From Akebia trifoliata (lineage: Eukaryota; Streptophyta; Magnoliopsida; Ranunculales; Lardizabalaceae), in NCBI GenBank assembly GCA_017979445.1, contig CM030716.1, forward strand, positions 16,697,443 to 16,761,442: a DNA stretch of 64,000 nt. Reading direction: 5' to 3'. Of the stretch, positions 37,292 to 49,696 are shown piece by piece. Every line of letters starts with the position of its first letter. Position 1 is the first letter of the stretch. Position numbers and translations under genes: made by a program. Below the pieces are notes generated by a model. The model was not told the DNA's origin and did not search any database. It saw nothing but the letters and a program-made list of their open reading frames with translations.

Positions 37292-37579
37292 ATGGATGAA
37301 ACATCACTTTGTCAGATTTTGAAATCTTTTCAAGTACAGATTATTGCTTCTGTTCAGACACAAATTAAGGCCCTGAAAACTGAAAAGAAAAAAGATAAAG
37401 TTATATAACCTCGGGCTATGTTTAACATCGTCGAAAATCTTGGAGATAATCAATTACCCGTCGACCCTGTCTTAACTCATTGAATAACTCAGGTAGAACC
37501 TATATTGAAGAATATCGAGGACCCCGACGATCTTGCCCTTGGATTAGGGGCAATGATGTTGTTTTCCATGGTTTGTCTG
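37292..37579 (+). pseudogene. Tat-like gag, 5' part
   Basis: ATG at 37,292 opens a frame of about 38 codons (MDETSLCQILKSFQ). Stops at about 37,406 and 37,480 interrupt what continues as a gag-like frame (DDLALGLGAM). At 37,580 an Athila-like LTR begins. The reading frame picks up again at 44,304 after the target duplication. Confidence 0.65.
37575..37579. repeat. Target-site duplication GTCTG, left copy
   Basis: GTCTG at 37,575-37,579 and again at 44,304-44,308 flank the Athila-like element exactly at its TG and CA ends. Five bp is the usual size for LTR elements. Confidence 0.85.
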
Positions 37580-38819
37580 TGGTCGTTGTAAAAACTTGAT
37601 GTAGAGATTTTCAGATGAACAAATATTTAAAATAAAATTTTGGGATGTCGAATTCGTTCCACAGGGACAGTTGGGATTCACTTAAAATTCGATTTGAAAA
37701 CAAAATAGATTTGTTGCACAAATAAGATGGAAATTAACTTGCAATTGAAATAAAAACAGAAAATAGAGATTGAAAACCTAAGAAAGAGGGCTTTTAGAAG
37801 TCAATTCAGCCATTGCAACCCATTCATAAAGTAGACTAATTCTAAGAATAACTCAATCCATGTACCAAGTCATTGCTCATGGATCGGAAGGTGGAGCAGT
37901 TTAATCATTGAAGGTAACCGAAAGTTATTCATGAAAATCCAGGTTTGATTGAGATTGCCAAACTTATATTTAAACTCTTCACAGAGCATAACCGTTCTTG
38001 AACTTATCTAAGTAATGGCTATCAAAGTTCGAATTAGAAATATAAGCTAGATTATCTAATCATAGGAGAATTCTCAGAATAATTAACATACAAACAAAAT
38101 AAGGAATTAAAACTACATTAGAAGGATGAACTTGCTTCAGCATCCTTGATCTCTCTAAGGAGGATCTAGCCACTTATAACAACATAAAGAAGACAATAGA
38201 TGGAGAAAAGAATGTAAAACAGAGCTGTACTTTTGATTCCTTCTTTAAATGGTTCTCCCAAGAATTACAAAAGGAACTAAAGAAACAATTGATCCTCTCA
38301 CTACTACAAAAACTCTCTCTAAAAGAAAAATCAGGAAAAATGCAGAGAAATTAGGGAGAAGAAGAGGGTCAAGAGGGATCCCTTCTTTGAAATCAACTAT
38401 CTAATTTATAACATTCGTAATCGGATTATTGGGTCAATTTCTCGGATGATTTGATTCGAAATAACCATTTACTTACAACGACCAAAGTATCTGGAACATC
38501 TCGTGCAAATCTCGAGGAAAAATTCCTCGAGATCACCACAGAGCATTAGAGCCCTACCGCAGTGCAGTGACGTGGCAACGAAATTTTTTGAGATTTTGTT
38601 GGATGCTCCGTTTTTGCTCGCACATTGTAACCGACTTTGTTTCATGATTTGATAACTTCTACGTGCACTTTATTCATCTGTAATTAACAATAAAATCTCA
38701 TTAGCTCTCTAGATTTGGAGAAATATATAAATTTGTAATTATTTAAAGGGACTAACATTTAAAATGTGATAGAATTGATGATATTATGGTCCCAAAATCA
38801 CATTATTGGGACCTTATCA
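37580..38819 (-). repeat. Athila-like 3' LTR (1240 bp)
   Basis: On the minus strand it runs from TGATAAGGTCCC (38,819) to ACAACGACCA (37,580). It is colinear with 42,994-44,303 with scattered substitutions and two deletions relative to it. Confidence 0.88.
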
Positions 38820-40475
38820 CACCCTTAAACCTCAATTTTGCTAGTCCCGGACATAACTTCTCTTTCGTGAGGTTCCCGACTGCATTTAGCTTATCAGTAA
38901 GCCCTTAAACCCTTAGGTTACTACTAGTGAATGAGGTTGACTCGTGAGGGTTTGCAGTGAATATACCCATAAAATTCTAACACTTTACAAATATTAAAAT
39001 CAAAATCGAAGTATGTAAAGTGAATGTAACGAAATTTCATAAATCTGTCAAAGGTCATTTACATTTTAACAAAGTTCTAAGTTTTTTATTCCTCATTTTA
39101 GAAAATTTCAAAGATAACTTGAGTGTTTGTGCGTTTTTCTGATTTTTTTCTTTTTAAAAGTAACATCTTTTTTAGGAACAAGATTTTATTTCCTAATTGC
39201 TAAGAATGGTCGGTTCTACCTAAGTTCTAACTCGAAACTAAATATCTTGTCTGGGATTGTGAAAGGTGTGGATGTTCACTTTAATACCTCTAAGGGGCTT
39301 TATCTGTGATATTCCAGTTTACTCACGTTTTTACCATTGATAGCTTTCACCCTACTGCACTATTTGGTCTCATTGGACTCTTTTCATTTTTTACAGTTCT
39401 AACCATCTTTGACATCTTTCTCGTATTTTTCTGCTTATTTTTTTGATTTTATCATACTTCACCATTTTCTGGTGTTCTTTTTACAAAAAGCAGGTAGCCC
39501 TTTTCAAGATACCCAGTCTAATCCTATGGTGCTGTCCAAGTGATACTAGCTTCAGTTCTATTTTTCTTCTAACTAGCCAACTAAAGGACAAAGAAGTCAT
39601 AGTTCACTAGACTAGGTTTCCCCTAACATTCTAGACAGAGAAGAGGGTAAACTTTTGTTTCATAAAATCTTATCTTTCCAAGTATTCAATCAGAAGTGAA
39701 TTTTTAAAATAATTCTTTCATGATTTTCTTAATGAGAAATAACCAAAAAGAACTTATGATCAAAATTTAGGACATGAGCCTGAGATTTGAAATTCATATG
39801 TAAATAGTACATAAAAAGAATTTGAAGAAAATATTTTGCCAGTGTTAAATATTTTTAAATTTTTTTCATGAAATTAAACTAGCAATGAAATAAACTACCA
39901 ATGAAATGCAATGCAATTGTGAGCTAACCTAATACCCCCAAACCTAAATGACATATTGTCCTCAATATGCACGCAGTAGGAAAAATAAAAAGGTTAGATA
40001 ACACCTGAAATGGATTGGGCATTAATGTGCAAAGTCTTATTACAACTAATCTGAAAAGAATGAAAGTTATAACAATGATAATTTTCGAAGCAGTTTTTTT
40101 TTTGCAGAAAAGAAATCCTTCCTAAAATACAAAAACAACCTAATTAAGAAATTAAAAACATCCTAATCTAAAATTTAAACCTATCTTAATCCGAACATTC
40201 AGTAGCCTATGCCTTCTTCTCCTCAATATATACCAACATCTGTTGCTATTACTTAATTAACAATTACTGACTAGGCTACATTCCTAGTGGTGTTGATTGA
40301 TTGGTTTGGTTGAAAGTGGACTTTGAAGAAAAAGATAGTGAGAAAGGGATTAAGGTTGAAGGTTTTTTTTTTTTTTTTTAAATAGAGTTGTTTCCTAACT
40401 ACACTACTTATTAAAATAAAAACACATAGGTTGCCTCCCAAGCAGTGCTAAGTTTAACGTCTACAGCCGGACCTA
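38820..40475 (-). other. Athila-like post-pol region
   Basis: Non-coding. A purine tract GAGGTTTAAGGGTG (38,820-38,833, minus) abuts the 3' LTR. A 17-base T-run lies at about 40,363-40,379. The LGRQP-type word after pol is near 40,430. The small plus-strand frame 39,127-39,309 is not convincing. Confidence 0.6.
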
Positions 40476-41807
40476 TCAAAAGGTTCGAATCCTAGGAATT
40501 TTCCTAACATTCATTTTGACGGACACAACGATCAACTTTCCACCCCAATTGATAGGCAGACATATTTTTACCATCGTTAGGATATGAAAATAATTTTTTA
40601 AAATGATCAACAACCTTCGTTTGTCCTCAGTTCTTAGTGTCATCACCTTTTCAAAATGAGTTTCAATCATCATATTCCCAAAGAAAATGAAAGTTATAAG
40701 ACATGAAGGGTTTTTACATTCTTGTGAAAGGATGGGTTGAATGGGATACGAAGTTGGATCAGTAGTGGTCGGAATTGGTGTGACTAACAAATTAGAGTTG
40801 ATCTTTGATTCCTTCTGGACAACAGTCTCCTCTGCTGGTGGATCAATTTTCTTAGTCAAATTTGTACAATCAACTTGCTCATTGGGAATTTGAAATATAG
40901 GTTGGCTCTCAAGGGTTATCTCATTTGAAAATTGACCATTTTCTTTCTTCTAAGGGCACAATAAACGGACCTAGTTGGACTTTTATCATTGCTTTAGTGG
41001 AACTGTAACCTCATTGGTTTGTGTTTGAACTTCCATTGAGATGAGGTTATCAGTTATTGATAGACAATCATCAAAATCTTCAAAAGAATTGAATTGGTCA
41101 CTAAGGGTATTTTGAAAGAATAGTGGATTTTCTGGGATTGAGACATCCTCATTTTCAGATTTATCAAATTTCCCTTCTTCTAAGGATAACTTTAGGTGAC
41201 TCAATTGAGTTCCTATGTTGACTAAGGTTTGACCCATGTCCTATTGTTGTTGATGATTTAACAACTGTTGTTAATGATTTAACAACATTTGTTGATGGAG
41301 TTGTTGTTGTTGGATTAACTGCTGTTGTTGGATTAACAACTTAGTCATCAAGGATTCTAATGAGGACGATTGAGGAGAAGACAAATATGAATGAGTGGAT
41401 GTTGGCTCAGGCTCTGTGCTCTATAATCGGAGAAATGTTAAGAATCATAGGATTGTTGGAAAATTATGATTGGATTCATTATCGAGGTGTCATGTATATA
41501 AAATCCCCCTGATTACCAAAATGACTACTCTAAGTGAACTCGTTCAGACATGGTATGAAATCTGAGGGAAACCATATATCTACGTGGTATGGTTGGTTGA
41601 ACGAACTGGGTGTTGGCATCCAATATGAGTTTTGATAATGATGCATATTAGCCTGCATAACACGAAGCATAGGCATACTCGGACAATGCTCGGGAGAATG
41701 ACCATAATTATCACATAAGACACACGGGATCCAAGATTCTCTCCTAAACTCCATGACGATGTAAATTTGCTCGGGGTTCTGTATCTATACACTATTGATC
41801 TGCACAC
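40476..41807 (-). pseudogene. Athila-like gag remnant with zinc knuckle
   Basis: Open pieces lie at 41,807-41,530, 41,237-40,986 and 40,859-40,476 (minus). The first contains CVLCDNYGHSPEHC, a CX2CX4HX4C zinc knuckle that would bind RNA in the capsid precursor. Between pieces is a Gln-rich stretch (CAA/CAG-type repeat, 41,235-41,340), as seen in Athila gag. The capsid core normally before the zinc knuckle is missing. Stops and frame changes separate the pieces. Confidence 0.72.
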
Positions 41808-42972
41808 AAGAGGGGGAGGAATTCATACGTGAACACTGGGTTCTTAAGACTAGATAGCTCCTAATTGGTTCAAAGGATTAATCAAAGCCTCCAACCCAAA
41901 TCTCTGAAATCGAAAACAGCCAGTTTAATTCCCAGGGGAGAGGTGGCGCATGATGCTAAGAAAGGGCACTCTTAGATCACCTCTAATCTAGAATAGACGT
42001 GTGTCTATCCCTCGAATACACGTTGTATTGCAGGGTAGGATTGCGCTTAGGCACTGTTCACGATCAAGAAGTGCAGTTGGTACAACTTTTGATTAACTTT
42101 GCTTAATGAGCTCGGCGAGACCTAGAGTTAAGTCTAACCAATTTTAATTAATTAAGTGGTTGTGAATTCGATTTCCTAGAAGGGTAAGATATCAGTGATG
42201 AAATCCGATTCTTATCTTATGGTGCCATCCTCGCAAGGGTGCCCTTATTACTATGTGTGAATCCAAGGTGTACAGATTAGTCATTCAAAATCAATACAGA
42301 AACTCATTAGCAAAAGATGCGTGAGTGTTTCGAAAATTTACCTCCCGTTCTAGACGGGGGATGATCGAGCTGAGTCTACTCGGGCTACCAACACCAAATT
42401 TGGTGTACAAACCCGAGGGGCTGAGATAGTTTCGTCCCACAATCGTTTGTCTGTAAATCTATTACAATCCGAGCCCTCTCGGATGAAATTAAAAAGTAAT
42501 ACAAATTCAAGTTCCTAATACAAATTATTTTCTAAAAAAATAAAATGAAAAGAAAATTGGAAGTTGCTGTCTTCTCGGTGAGGGAACCAATTCAGTGGAT
42601 AAAAGTTCCACGTGTCGTTTTTAGTCGAGTCCTTCACCTGAAAATAACACAATTATTCCAATTAGAATGCTAAGGCAAAAACCAATATGCCCATTAAAAT
42701 GTCCATTATATGAGAAACTTGCTCAACAAAAATCAACAAAAATTATTACCACGTCACCACAGAGTACTAGGAGGCTACCGCTGAGCGGTGAAATTTTGAT
42801 GAAAATTGGTTTTTCAAATTGGAATTGGCTTCTGATATCCTGAGGATTGTAATGAAAATATTTTCAAAATTGTTTATGTTCTTTTAGCTTCTATTTCAAT
42901 CAAAACAAGTTCGATTTTGTTTCGAAAACTATTACGGACTTATTTCCGAATTGAAAATGAATCAACTCGCTA
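41808..42972 (-). other. Athila-like leader region
   Basis: Non-coding. It includes the module shared with Tat leaders (41,875-42,115), a GCCC..CGGGGG block near 42,345-42,420, and plain AT-rich sequence up to the primer site. Confidence 0.6.
41875..42115 (-). repeat. 240-bp module shared with Tat-like leaders
   Basis: It aligns by eye with the reverse complement of 23,170-23,410 and directly with 55,945-56,160. Shared words include AACAGCCAGTTT, GAGAGGTGGCG, CTTAGGCACTG and AAGAAGTGCA. In all three elements it has the same orientation relative to the host element. Confidence 0.75.
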
Positions 42973-42990
42973 TCCTCGGCAGCGGCGCCA
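42973..42990 (-). promoter_or_regulatory. Athila primer binding site (tRNA-Asp type)
   Basis: The minus strand reads TGGCGCCGCTGCCGAGGA, two changes from the TGGCGCCGTTGCCGGGGA site typical of Athila elements. It lies three bases from the LTR end. Confidence 0.85.
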
Positions 42991-42993
42991 ATT

Positions 42994-44303
42994 TGGTCGT
43001 TGTAAAAACTTGATGTAGATATTTGCAGATGAGAAAATATTTAAAATAAAACTTTGGGAAGTCGAATTCATCCACAGGGACAGTTGGGATTCACTTAAAA
43101 TTCGATTTGAAAACAAAACAGAGTTTAAAAACAGATTGGTTTAAAAAGAAAACAGATTTGTTGCACAAATAAGAGGGAAATTAACTTGCAATTGAAATAA
43201 AAACAGAAAATAAAGACTGAAAACCTAAGAAAGAGGGCTTAGAGAAGTCAATTCAGCCCTTGCAACCCATCCATAATGTAGACTAATTCTAAGAATAACT
43301 CAATCCATGTAGCAAGTCATTGCTCATAGATCGGAAGGTGGAGCAGTTTAATCATTGAAGGTAACCAAAAGTTATTCATGAAAATCTAGATTTAATTGAG
43401 ATTGCCTAACTTATATTTAGCCTCTTCACAGAGCATAGCCATTCTTGAACTTATCTAAGTAATGGCTATCAAAGTTTGAATCAGAAATATAAGCTAGATT
43501 ATCTAATCATAGGAGAATTCTCAGAATAATTAACATGTAAGCAAAATAAGGAATTAAAATTACATTAGAGGGATGAACTTGCTTCGGCATCCTTGATCTC
43601 TCTAAGGAGGATCTTGCTACTCATTACAAGGTTCATAGTTGCAGCAATAACAACATAAAGAAGACAATAGATGGAGAAAAGAATGTAAAACAGAGCTGTA
43701 CTTTTGATTCCTTTTTTAAATGGTTCTCCCAAGAATTACAAAAATAACTAAAGAAGAAAAACTAAAGAAACAATTGATCCTCTCACTACTACAAAAATTC
43801 TCTCTAAAAGAAAAATCAGGAAAAATACAGAGAAATTAGGGAGAAGTAGAGGGTCAAGAGGGACCCCTTCTTTGAAATCAACCCTCTAATTTATAACATT
43901 TGTAATCGGATTATTGGGTCAACTTCTCGGATGATTTGATTCGAAAGAACCATTCAGTTACAACGACCTAAATATCTGAAACATCTCGTGCAAATCTCGA
44001 GAAAAAATTTATCGAGATCATCACGGAGTATTAGAGCCCTACCGCGATGCGGTGACGTGGTATCGAAATTCTTCGAGATTTTGTTGGATGCTCCCTTTTT
44101 ACTCATATATTGTAACTGATTTCATTTTGTGATTTGATAACTTCCACTTGCGTTTTATTCATCTGTAATTAGCAATAAAATCTCATAAGCTCTCTTAATT
44201 TGGAGAAATAAATAAATTTGAATTATTTAAAGGGACTAACATTTAAAATGTGATAGAATTGGTGAAATTATGGTCCCAAAATCACATTATTGGGACCTTA
44301 TCA
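42994..44303 (-). repeat. Athila-like 5' LTR (1310 bp)
   Basis: Minus-strand TGATAAGGTCCC (44,303) to ACAACGACCA (42,994). Relative to the other LTR it has extra segments near 43,120-43,150 and 43,620-43,650. Confidence 0.88.
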
Positions 44304-45180
44304 GTCTGTTAGAGAAGTTCACAATGCCAAACATGGAGAAATTTGATGGGATTGGATTCCCCAAGACTCACTTGAAAGTATATGTTGGCATCATGTAATC
44401 TCAAGGTTTGAATGAAGAACATATAACACAACTTTTTCAAAGAACCCTTACAGGTCCTGCCTTATGCTAGTTAATTTCATTGGACTCATCTCAGGTTAGA
44501 ACATGTCATGAATTAATGAACGAGTTTATTGGTCGATACTCATTCAATACGGACATCGATCTCACAACAAGAGATTCTAAAACGACTAAGTAAAAGCCCG
44601 GGGAAACCTTCATTGAGTTCATAGCTCGATGGAGATAAAATCGTTCAATCATGAGACCTACCTCAGGAAAAAGAACAAATCAAGATCATCCTTAGGAATC
44701 GCACTCCAGACTATGCCAAGTACTTGATGCTTCAATACCTTTCTACTTTTTAATCACTCCTTGAGGCTAGAAACCAAGTTGAGGATGCCTACTTTTCGGG
44801 ACTTTTTAGTAATTCGTTTGAGTCAAAATCCAAAAATTTTAAATTTAGTGTCAATTCCTTACAAGTAGCCAACACCTCTTTCACCCTACCTTCTCAAGTC
44901 ACTCAGTTCTCACAAGCTAAGCCTAGGAGACAATTCTCCAATCTTGGAATGTCCCTTAGTGTTGTCTATCAAAAATTGATGAAAAAGATATTGCTAACAC
45001 TATTGCAACCTAAGCTCCTACCTAATCCTCTCCCTCCAAACTTGGATAATGGGTAATTTTTTGAATTCCATCAGATGCTCGGTCATGTTCTTTATAGGTG
45101 CATTACCCTCCTCTGTGCTATTCAAGATCTTTTTGAGCAAGGAAAAGTCATCATACCTGCTCCTTCCGCACCCAATGTTA
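44304..45180 (+). pseudogene. Tat-like gag, 3' part
   Basis: Gag blocks FDGIGFPKTHLKVY, LFQRTLTGPAL, MNEFIGRYSFNTDIDL and GETFIEFIARWR are readable with interspersed stops (for example at about 44,396 and 44,467). Near 45,065 a decayed zinc-binding motif reads EFHQMLGHVLYRC, with the first Cys replaced by Phe. This is the capsid and nucleocapsid part of the gag interrupted at 37,579. Several stops show long decay. Confidence 0.78.
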
Positions 45181-45520
45181 AAACTAACCCTTTATCTACC
45201 TTTTAAAATCAATCCCTTCCTACTCTAAACCTAATATCCATGTCCAAACTCGAATTAGTTGGCCCAGTTTCTTTCATTCACTCGATTGGTCTTATTAGTG
45301 TATCCTTACCATACCAGAATGAGCCCATTTACCTTAAGGTAGTGACATAACTGAAAAATAAAGAAAGTATTGAAGTAATAGGTTATTCAACATCAAACAG
45401 GCTTGAATCGGAACATGAAGAGGTGGCAAAATGGACGAGCCCAAATCATCCCTCGTGAAGATATCCAAAGTGGCATAGACCTTAGCATTGTGTACCTCTA
45501 TTCAGAATGATATCCCTGCT
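45181..45520 (+). other. End of gag or start of protease region, decayed
   Basis: A weak frame around 45,420-45,505 (..REDIQSGIDLSIVY) may be pol-derived, but I cannot assign it. Post-pol sequence starts right after. Confidence 0.35.
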
Positions 45521-47058
45521 TCGTGTTTTCTTTTTAGTTTCAGTCGCGTCAGTCTTTAATTTCAGTTGGTTATGTTAGGTTGTTTGTTTAATTTTGAGTT
45601 TTAGTCGAGTTTATCAATCTACATTTTTGTAAATCCAATAATAAAGAAGCTTTTGATTATCATGCGTGCAATAATAATGTGAACATAAAATCTAACACAA
45701 GGAATGACTCAGAGCTCACTAATCGAACTTGATAATTATTGGAATTAAAGAGTCCACTCAAGAAGTGTAAATTGGTACTACATTATCCTCAAGAGAATAT
45801 GAGAGAATAATAAACTTACATGAGATATTCAACAATGTTCCTGCATGGTCTCATGAGGATATATTGATAGATTGCATCAAAATAGATCAAGGCATAAAGT
45901 CGAGGGTGAACTTTAAAGTCAAAGATCATCAAGAATGATGCAGTTGAAACCATCGACAAGGTGCTAAGATCCGCAAGGAGGGATCTATCATATTTTTTCA
46001 CTAGAGAGATAAGAGTTCTCATTAACAAAAGAATATGAGATTTCTTTCAGAGTTCGAAAAGTGAATGAGTCAATGTTAAATATAAAAAACTCAATCACAC
46101 TCAATTTCGTAGAAGAAGACTGAAGATTTCTCACTCTAAAAAGAAGACCTTACTCGACAAAGCAATCAAGACATTGAGTTCTTAGAACCTTGAACAAATC
46201 AATTAGTATTTCACCAAAGGAGGCCTTCTTTGGCCGAACCATTCTCTTATCTTACCGAGAAAAATACAACCATCTTTAGCCCCTCGCAGCCTAAAAAAAT
46301 AAAAATCAATAGCCTCTTTTTTCCAAACCACACCAACTAACCTTGGGAGGGAAGTCTAGTATGAACTACGTTTTGACCTGATCCCAAAGAGAAAAGAAAG
46401 ATTTGGGGTACGTAGGCAACCTGAGAAGTTACTTGAGGCCCGGTTACAAAGAAAAATAAAATATATATTCTCTTAAGGAAAGTATCTTCCAAAAAAAAAT
46501 CTCCTATTGAAAAATATAACAGAAAAGAAAAGAATACCTAACTGGGGGCATTTGAAAATAAAGATATTCAAAAGAGTTGACGAAAAAAGGAGAATATCAA
46601 ACTAGGGGTATTTTGGAAAGTTGAACCTTATATCTTTTCTTTCTAAATCATGTCTTAAGCCCACCTTCTAAGTCCTCCCGAATGTTAATTGATTCAGGTA
46701 GGGTCTAGGGAACTAAGAGGTTGTCGAATTGAGTATCTGAGAACATAAAAAAAAAGTCCACTAATTTGAAATCCTGAAAATGCGACTTAGGCAAAAGTTA
46801 AGGTATAACAAAAAAAATGAGAGCCTGCTTGGTTGAAAACCTGAAAAGGTGACCTAGGCAAAAATCAAGGCCTCATCAGAAAAAGAAAGACAAAGCCCTC
46901 TAAATAAAAACCTGAAGAGACAATCTAGGCAAAAACTTGGATACCAAAAAGGAAAAGAAAGATTCCACCAAGAAGAAAAATTCAGAAGAAAACTTACACA
47001 GAAACTAGGAAATGTAGAAAGTCTTTCAAGTCAGAGTATTTGTTTTTCAGTTGAGAAC
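45521..47058 (+). other. Tat-like post-pol untranslated region
   Basis: Colinear with 24,180-26,155. It includes GGGGTACGTAGGCAACCTGA (46,406-46,425) and repeats with GGTTGAAAACCTG and GACCTAGGCAAAA words (46,740-46,940). It ends abruptly at about 47,058. Confidence 0.65.
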
Positions 47059-47610
47059 TCACATTTGAACCAAATACACTATAAGTCTATAGAGACCACA
47101 TGGGTGAGAGAGGTTAATCATGGGTCTACCCCTGACTGGGGTTGAACCTTAGGTCTGACTATTTAGTTTGACCTCCTGATTGCATCTTCTTAACACATAT
47201 TAGGTTGAGTCTTTGAACCTAAAAACCAATTGGTCCAACCGATTTGGTGTTGGTTGGATAGATCCACTTGCTAATTGGGCCAACTGGTTAAATTGGTTTA
47301 CAATGATCAGTATCCTTTTTGCTTACCAATTGAGTTTATTGGGTCAAACCGATATTGCGGGTTTAATTTGAACCGTCTGGACCGGTCTGCCTACTTACAT
47401 GTTGGTTAGATTAGATAGAGCAACCCGGGAGCACTCATAGTCGATTCGAGTCGTGGCCTAATGGGACCGAACTTAAGTTCAAGGTTTTAAGCTTATTATA
47501 TGATTGAGACTAGGTTAGGACAAAGCTTAGGTTACTTCAGTTTGAAACGCTGATATACTATCCTACTTTCACTTGGTCAACTAGTACATGGTGTTCCAAT
47601 TTGATATATA
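47059..47610 (-). other. Inverted Tat-like leader fragment
   Basis: It is the reverse complement of a leader homologous to 36,515-37,055. It abuts the LTR at 47,611, whose last two bases and primer site are missing, so a deletion removed the primer site and the first part of the leader. On the other side it abuts plus-strand post-pol sequence: an inversion junction. Confidence 0.75.
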
Positions 47611-49316
47611 AAAGCGCCCTCGATCCGCGGGGTGCGCGGATCCGCTTTTGACCCTTGAGGTTTGGGAGTCGCCACCTAGTTATTACGGTCTAGGAACCGA
47701 TCAATGACTCTAAACGGATAAAAACTAATCTAAAACCACAAAAAAACTGAATTCGGGGATCATGTTACGGGATTGGAAGGTGTTAGGCACCAACCCCGCC
47801 CGGCCAAAGCCGGTCTCTACTAAATTCCCAAGTAAATTACATTGCTAAAACCTAGATAAAAATGAACAAAAATAAAAATTTACCTTTCCGATGGCAAGGA
47901 CTTGGTTCCCTCAGATCTGACAAAAAGAGCTCCTTGTACCGTGCTCCCTTGCTTCGTTCTGTCTCCGGATTTGACTTCGGATCTCCTAGATCAAGGTATC
48001 TCCTTGTTTTTAGATCTGAACTCTTCAAGTTTGTTGCGGATTTGGGGGTGTTTTTGGAGGGCTTTTAGGTGTTTTCTAGACTAAAATTGAAGGAGGGATG
48101 TTAGGTAAGGAGTTGGGGCTCCAAAACTAGGGTTTATGGGGGCTAGGGGAGCTTCTAGACCTACTTCTCTTAGGGTTTATGATTTGATACGAAAATAGGG
48201 TGTGAGCACCTCTATTTATAGATGTTTTTAGGGGTTGATTTGGGTAGAGTTAGTGTTTAATTAGAGATCTTTTAATTAGAGTTGTGTTTTAGTTTGACTT
48301 GTTTTAGGTAGAATTATTTTTAAGTTAGAACTCTATTAGATAGAGTTATTATTTAATTAGAATTCTATTATGACTTTTGGTCTTATTTGATTGACTTTTA
48401 ATGTTTTGACTTTAGTCTTAATTGATTGACTTTCAATATCTTGACTTCAGTCTTGCTTAATTGACTTTAATTTTGACTTCAGTCTCACTTGATTGACTTT
48501 AATACCTTGACTTTAGTCTTGCTTGATTTACTTTTGGTTTTTGGAGAACCCCTTCCATTATTTCTTTAATTCTTCGGACCCTCAAATGGAGGGGTCCTTA
48601 AAGAAATATCCCACGAACCCTCAACAATTTTGCCTGAGAGTCCGATTAATCGATTTTTTAGGTTCAAAATTTTAAATTAATTTCATTAATGTTTAAATTT
48701 AATTATTTAATGTTTTATTTATTAATTTCGAATTTTTTAATCATGAAAATTGTGAAATTACCGTTTTGCCCCCGAAGAGGACTTTTCACGTTTTAAGTCA
48801 GTTTTTAATGTTCTAGGATGTTTTAGAATCGGTTTTTCGTAAGGAATTCAATGAGAATGTTGGTTTGTGTCATTTATGAAATTTTTTGTGTGAAATGATT
48901 ATGAACTTTATGAGGGGCATTTTCGTAATTTTGTCAAATTCTGTTAAAATTGGTGAAATGATTTATTTGATTTCGATTTATTATTTTATGTGTTCGAGAG
49001 AGTTTTCCTAAGCGTAACGTAGGCTCTAGGGTCGTTTTGAGGTTAGGGGTATTTTGGTAATTTAATCATTTTTAGTGATTTTTATCGTGAAGCTTCTTTT
49101 TGGTCTGCAAGATGATGATTTCTATGTTTCTGGGGTTGTATTTTCCTAGCGTAGCGTGGTTTCTAAGGTTTTGTCAATTCGAGATACCTCATCTGGATTT
49201 CTGAAACATATCTGGTAACAAAATAAAGCAACGGAATACACATCCATCATTGGGAATCCTTGCGATCGGGTTGACGAGTTGATTAATCAGGCGGATGCAA
49301 AAATGGGGTGTCTACA
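47611..49316 (-). repeat. Tat-like LTR at the low-coordinate end of the tandem array (1706 bp)
   Basis: Minus strand: TGTAGACACCCC at 49,316. A TATA box lies near 48,215 (inverted CTATTTATAGA), and the U5 block is seen inverted as GGTGTTAGGCACC (47,779-47,791). It is nearly identical to 57,920-59,626; I count about eight differences by eye. The terminal CA is missing. Confidence 0.85.
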
Positions 49317-49331
49317 GATGCCCCTCTTTGG
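49317..49331 (-). promoter_or_regulatory. Polypurine tract
   Basis: The minus strand reads CCAAAGAGGGGCATC directly before the LTR start. Confidence 0.7.
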
Positions 49332-49696
49332 CAGAGGGTTGAAGCAAACTAGATAGCAAATCTATTTTGGTAGATAGTGCGATATCTGAATGCCAAAGCT
49401 AGTGACAGTTCATTTTGCAGCCTGATTTAGCAATTCGTCAGGGTGTTCGGATCCTTGAGAATAAAGCTCTCCCCAAATCAAAAGGTTGTCAGGTCCTTGA
49501 GCGCAAACTCTCACTGACGGTGTCAGATCCTTGAATTTTAGAGAATTCCCCCTGACTAAAAGTGCAAATGTGCAAGTGTGTGCACTGTGTGAAACTGAGT
49601 AAAACCTGAGCATAAATTTAGCATAATCTGAGTATAAACTGAGCATAATTTGAATATAAACTGAGCATAATTTGAATATAATCTGAACATAGTTCC
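49332..49696 (-). other. Spacer between minisatellite and 3' LTR
   Basis: Non-coding, identical in layout to 59,642-60,006. Its 49,615-49,690 part holds degenerate precursors of the repeat (TGAGCATAATTTGAATATAA). Confidence 0.65.

Larger units (their letters stand above)
37580..44303 (-). mobile_element. Athila-like element, internally deleted, in the gag of a Tat-like element
   Basis: It has two LTRs (42,994-44,303 as 5', 37,580-38,819 as 3', minus strand), a tRNA-Asp-type primer site (42,973-42,990), decayed gag pieces with a zinc knuckle, and a GGGAGGCAACCTATG word near 40,430 like that following pol in Athila elements. Pol is absent. The whole element is 6.7 kb, against more than 10 kb for full Athila elements. 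A GTCTG duplication flanks it. Confidence 0.85.
32536..47058 (+). mobile_element. Second plus-strand Tat-like element, gag without pol, nested and truncated
   Basis: LTR (32,536-36,101), primer site, leader, gag (37,292-37,579 and 44,304 onward, split by the Athila-like insertion), then directly post-pol sequence (45,521-47,058). Protease, reverse transcriptase and integrase are absent. The 3' LTR is missing: at about 47,059 the sequence switches to an inverted Tat leader. The element itself interrupts the Tekay-like pol. Confidence 0.75.

Noticed and set aside
47862..48084. Duplicate small plus frames (also at 58,171-58,393)
   Set aside because: They lie within the LTR and recur only because the LTR is duplicated. 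No motif.
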